38,607 nucleotides of DNA from Bauldia sp. (GTDB lineage Bacteria; Pseudomonadota; Alphaproteobacteria; Rhizobiales; Kaistiaceae), in assembly GCA_020849325.1 (NCBI GenBank), contig JADLGL010000020.1:1-38607 (forward strand), written 5' to 3'. Below the pieces are notes generated by a model. That model was given only the letters and a program-made list of their open reading frames with translations. It was not told where the DNA came from and did no database searches. Position numbers and translations under genes: made by a program. Within the stretch, counting starts at the first letter, position 1; every line of letters starts with the position of its first letter. Positions 36,432 to 38,607 of the stretch are shown piece after piece.

Positions 36432-37115
36432 GTGCGAAAAGCCCTCCTCGCCGCCGCGCTCGCCTGCCTGCCGGCGAGCGCCTTCGCCGCCGCTCCGTTC
36501 GGCGAGTGGACCGTAGCCGGCGTCGGCGGCGATCCGGTAAGGGGGCTGACGCTCGTCATCGCCGAGGACGGGATCGGCGGCACCGGCGGCTGCAACCGGT
36601 TCTTCGGCTCGGTCATCGTCGCCGGCGACACCATCGCCTTCGGCGCCATCGGCTCGACGCGGATGTTCTGCGGCGCGCCCGGCGTGATGGCGGCCGAGAG
36701 CGCCTTCTTCGCCGCGCTCGAAAGCGCCGTCCGCTTCGAGGCGGCGGGCAACGAGATGACCCTGTTCGACGCCGCGGGCGCGCCGGTCGTCGTGCTCGCC
36801 GGGCCTGCCGAGGCCGCGGCGAACGAGATCGTCATCCCTGTGCCGTCGCCGGTCGAGGTCGCGACGCGATCGTACATGTGCGGCCGGCTCCCGGTGACGG
36901 TCGACTACATCAATGCCGGCGGCATCTCGCTCGCGGTGCTCCACATGCGCGACGAACTGGTGATCGCCGCCAATGTCCTCTCCGCAAGCGGCGCCCGCTA
37001 TGCCGGCGACAGGTACATCTGGTGGTCGCATGGCGGCGGGACCGATCTCTACGACCTCACGGGCCCGGGCGGTGGGACCGTCCCCGTCAGTTGCCGTGAT
37101 ACGGCGGCGCCGTAG
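36432..37115 (+). CDS. Secreted META-MliC two-domain protein (putative lysozyme inhibitor)
   Basis: A 227-residue exported protein. Residues 1-20 are a signal peptide ending AFAA. Residues 23-125 match the META/HslJ domain, with GGTGGCNRFFGS, GDTIAFGAIGSTRMFC and C54/C80 as likely pair. Residues 147-222 match the MliC domain: YMCGRLPVTVDYINAGG, NVLSASGARYAG, YIWWSHGGGTDLYDL and a final C221. MliC proteins inhibit C-type lysozymes in the periplasm. The GTG start, two bases after the HdeD-like stop, points to coupling with that stress protein. Domain calls are by motif. Confidence 0.85.
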   Translation: MRKALLAAALACLPASAFAAAPFGEWTVAGVGGDPVRGLTLVIAEDGIGGTGGCNRFFGSVIVAGDTIAFGAIGSTRMFCGAPGVMAAESAFFAALESAVRFEAAGNEMTLFDAAGAPVVVLAGPAEAAANEIVIPVPSPVEVATRSYMCGRLPVTVDYINAGGISLAVLHMRDELVIAANVLSASGARYAGDRYIWWSHGGGTDLYDLTGPGGGTVPVSCRDTAAP

Positions 37116-37140
37116 GGCCAACGCCCGACGCGGCAGGTCC

Positions 37141-37305
37141 GTCCATTGAGCCTCCCCCTTGCGAGGAGGCGGAAGGCGGCAAGCGGAGCGCAGCCGCCTT
37201 CGGTGGGGATCGCGGCTTCACGGCAAGCACCCGTCGTGAGGCTACCCCCTCCCGAACCGGCGAAGCGCCGGTTCGACCTCCCCGCAAGGGAGCCGCAAGG
37301 GGGGA
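37141..37305. repeat. Long extragenic palindromic repeat, copy 2
   Basis: It shares its order of parts and most bases with 1801-1959, starting GTCCATTGAGCCTCCCCCTT and ending around CCTCCCCGCAAGGG. The left hairpin has one change. The right end carries a short duplication of CGCAAGGG. It fills much of the 289-base gap between two convergent genes; nothing else is seen there. Confidence 0.85.
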
Positions 37306-37404
37306 TCAACAAGTCCCGACCTTGACCGTGTCTACGGGACATCGCCTCAGCCATCCTTCGAACCCCGCGACGGCGAGGTTCATGCCAATCGAGCCCCGAC
37401 CCTG

Positions 37405-38088
37405 TCACCAGCCGGCGGCGTAGGCCCAGCTGAACAGGGCATAGCCCAACACGCCGAGCGCGGCCGCGGCCAGGACCGGGCGCCGGTTGAGGTTGCGGGC
37501 ATAGGCAGCGCCGAGGGCGGCGAACGTCGTGACCGCGATGATGCGCGAGACGAAGATCGCCGTCTCGACATCGTGGATGAGGATGAGCGGCAGGACGAGC
37601 GGCACGACGTGGAGGACGTCGATGAGGATGATCGCGACGGCGTAAGCCCAGTCCTCCTTGCCCGGCCGCGCACCAATGGAGCGCGGGTCGGCCCCGGCGG
37701 CGCCGGCCGCGACGCGGTCGACGATGGCGTTCTTCTCCGCGTCGCTGAGCACGCCGGCGATCGAATCTTCGAGGTCGTCGAGCGCCTTCGCCCGCGCCGC
37801 GGCGTCGCCGCCGGTGGTGCGGAGCCGGAACGCGAGAACGTCGCGCTTCCGCCGGTCGATGATGTTGGTGAACATCACCGTGACGCCGTCGATGACGCCC
37901 CAGACGAGATTCACGCCGAAGGCGATGAAGATCACCTCCCAGATGCGGTCGCGGGTGATGCTGGTCTCGGCGTTGATGAGGCCGATCGAGACCACCACCA
38001 TCCAGACGGCGTAGACCGTTTCTCCCAGCCGGTCGCCGACCGACAGATGGCGCGTGTAGAACGCGCCCAGCGTCCGGAAACCGATCAT
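37405..38088 (-). CDS. VIT1/CCC1-like membrane protein
   Basis: A 227-residue membrane protein. The first half has a helix around GETVYAVWMVVVSIGLI and a second containing FGVNLVWGVIDGVTVMF, a pattern I recognise from bacterial proteins distantly related to VIT/CCC1 iron-manganese transporters. A central soluble stretch of about 60 charged residues follows. Three C-terminal helices end the protein (AVAIILIDVLHVVPLVLPLIL, IIAVTTFAALGAAYA, VLAAAALGVLGYALFSW). The start at 38088 (MIGFRTLGAF) has a GGGCGG purine tract upstream; a longer frame above it is Arg-rich and not protein-like. Metal transport is not shown. Confidence 0.72.
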   Translation of the reverse strand: MIGFRTLGAFYTRHLSVGDRLGETVYAVWMVVVSIGLINAETSITRDRIWEVIFIAFGVNLVWGVIDGVTVMFTNIIDRRKRDVLAFRLRTTGGDAAARAKALDDLEDSIAGVLSDAEKNAIVDRVAAGAAGADPRSIGARPGKEDWAYAVAIILIDVLHVVPLVLPLILIHDVETAIFVSRIIAVTTFAALGAAYARNLNRRPVLAAAALGVLGYALFSWAYAAGW

Positions 38089-38282
38089 CCGCCCGTGCCC
38101 CTCGTCTTCAGGCCGACCGTAGCCGGAACGGCCGGAGCCGGCCACGACCGAACCGCGGCCGGCACGCGCCTCCACCCGTTCGGGTAGGCAGGGAGAATTT
38201 TGCCTGTCGCATCTCCCGCAGCCCCGCGCCGGGACCATATGTGCTTCACGCCGTTGTTCGGCGGAGGACAAAGGAGAGAACG

Positions 38283-38607
38283 ATGGACAACCGCGAAGCC
38301 CCGCGCCGCACCTGGACCGAAGAGATCGAACTGGCCGGAACGCAGCTGTTCGAGCGGATCAAGGAGTTGGTCGCCGAAGGCAATGTCCGCCGCATCCGCG
38401 TGAAGACGGCCGACGGCACGCAGCCCTTCCTGGAACTGCCGGTCACCGGCGGCGTCGTCGGCGGCGGCCTCATCCTCCTCGCCGCCCCGTGGCTCGCTGC
38501 CCTCGGCGCGCTCGCCGCAATCGTCGCCAAGGTGAAGGTCGAGATCGTCCGCGAGGAACCCGCCGACGACACCATCCGCGGCGAGATCATCGACGGCAAG
38601 GCCGAGC
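38283..38607 (+). CDS. DUF4342 domain-containing protein, 3' partial
   Basis: The first 108 residues of a protein that runs off the window. RTWTEEIELAGTQLFERIK, then ELVAEGNVRRIRVKTADG and FLELPVTGGVVGGGLILLAAPWLAALGALAAIVAKVKVEI, match DUF4342: a short helical segment, a beta strand and one hydrophobic glycine-rich helix. The N-terminus recalls UBA-like DUF4342 proteins of other bacteria. AAAGGAGAG lies six bases before the ATG, one of the best ribosome sites in the window. Function unknown. Confidence 0.88.
   Translation, partial: MDNREAPRRTWTEEIELAGTQLFERIKELVAEGNVRRIRVKTADGTQPFLELPVTGGVVGGGLILLAAPWLAALGALAAIVAKVKVEIVREEPADDTIRGEIIDGKAE

Overview
This is high-GC DNA, roughly two thirds G+C by eye, from an alphaproteobacterial chromosome. 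It most resembles the order Hyphomicrobiales (Rhizobiales). The clues are gene content (a CoA pyrophosphatase / DUF6111 / CCA-transferase cluster, a trxB-LysR pair, and a MoxR/DUF58/DUF4159 operon), compact coding, frequent GTG/TTG starts, many stop/start overlaps, and four families of extragenic palindromes. No rRNA, tRNA, insertion sequence, prophage or CRISPR array was found. Family names come from motif recognition, not a database search.

Layout. 1-3255: end of an AEC-type transporter, then YidB-like and GlsB/YeaQ-like stress proteins, a long palindromic repeat, and a DUF2461 / YdeI-OmdA pair. 3405-5987: ilvC, a small secreted protein with a terminator, and a convergent secreted beta-propeller-like protein. 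6222-10409 (minus strand): gyrA, a GNAT acetyltransferase and a fatty acid hydroxylase. 10572-12804 (minus): CoA pyrophosphatase, DUF6111 protein and CCA-adding enzyme, overlapping end to start. 12935-19888 (plus): four-gene MoxR ATPase / DUF58 / DUF4159 / VWA-like operon, probably for envelope or complex maturation. 19966-22931 (minus): a compositionally odd small secreted protein, a ferredoxin-reductase-type flavoprotein and CorA. 23134-25131: OafA-like acyltransferase with an SGNH domain. 25399-27271 (minus): trxB followed by a LysR regulator. 27497-30049: dihaem cytochrome c lipoprotein, divergent NTF2-like / HxlR pair, and a small protein.

30156-34619 is the most interesting stretch. A promoter, a 15-residue leader peptide with Ile and tandem Val codons, and a strong terminator precede ilvB, which looks like classical branched-chain amino acid attenuation. 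ilvB and ilvN are separated by two tandem paralogous zinc-ribbon proteins and a UPF0114-like membrane protein, all with overlapping or closely spaced start/stop signals, so five genes appear to be one transcription and translation unit. ilvC, the next enzyme of the pathway, lies 26 kb away.

34624-38607: an orphan Imm5-like immunity protein and a PH-like membrane protein that both end inside one shared palindrome, an HdeD-like protein coupled to a META-MliC (lysozyme-inhibitor-like) protein, a second copy of the long palindromic repeat, a VIT/CCC1-like membrane protein and the start of a DUF4342 gene.

No wholly new system is proven. The best candidates for new biology are the zinc-ribbon pair embedded in the ilv operon and the ilvB leader that would control it.
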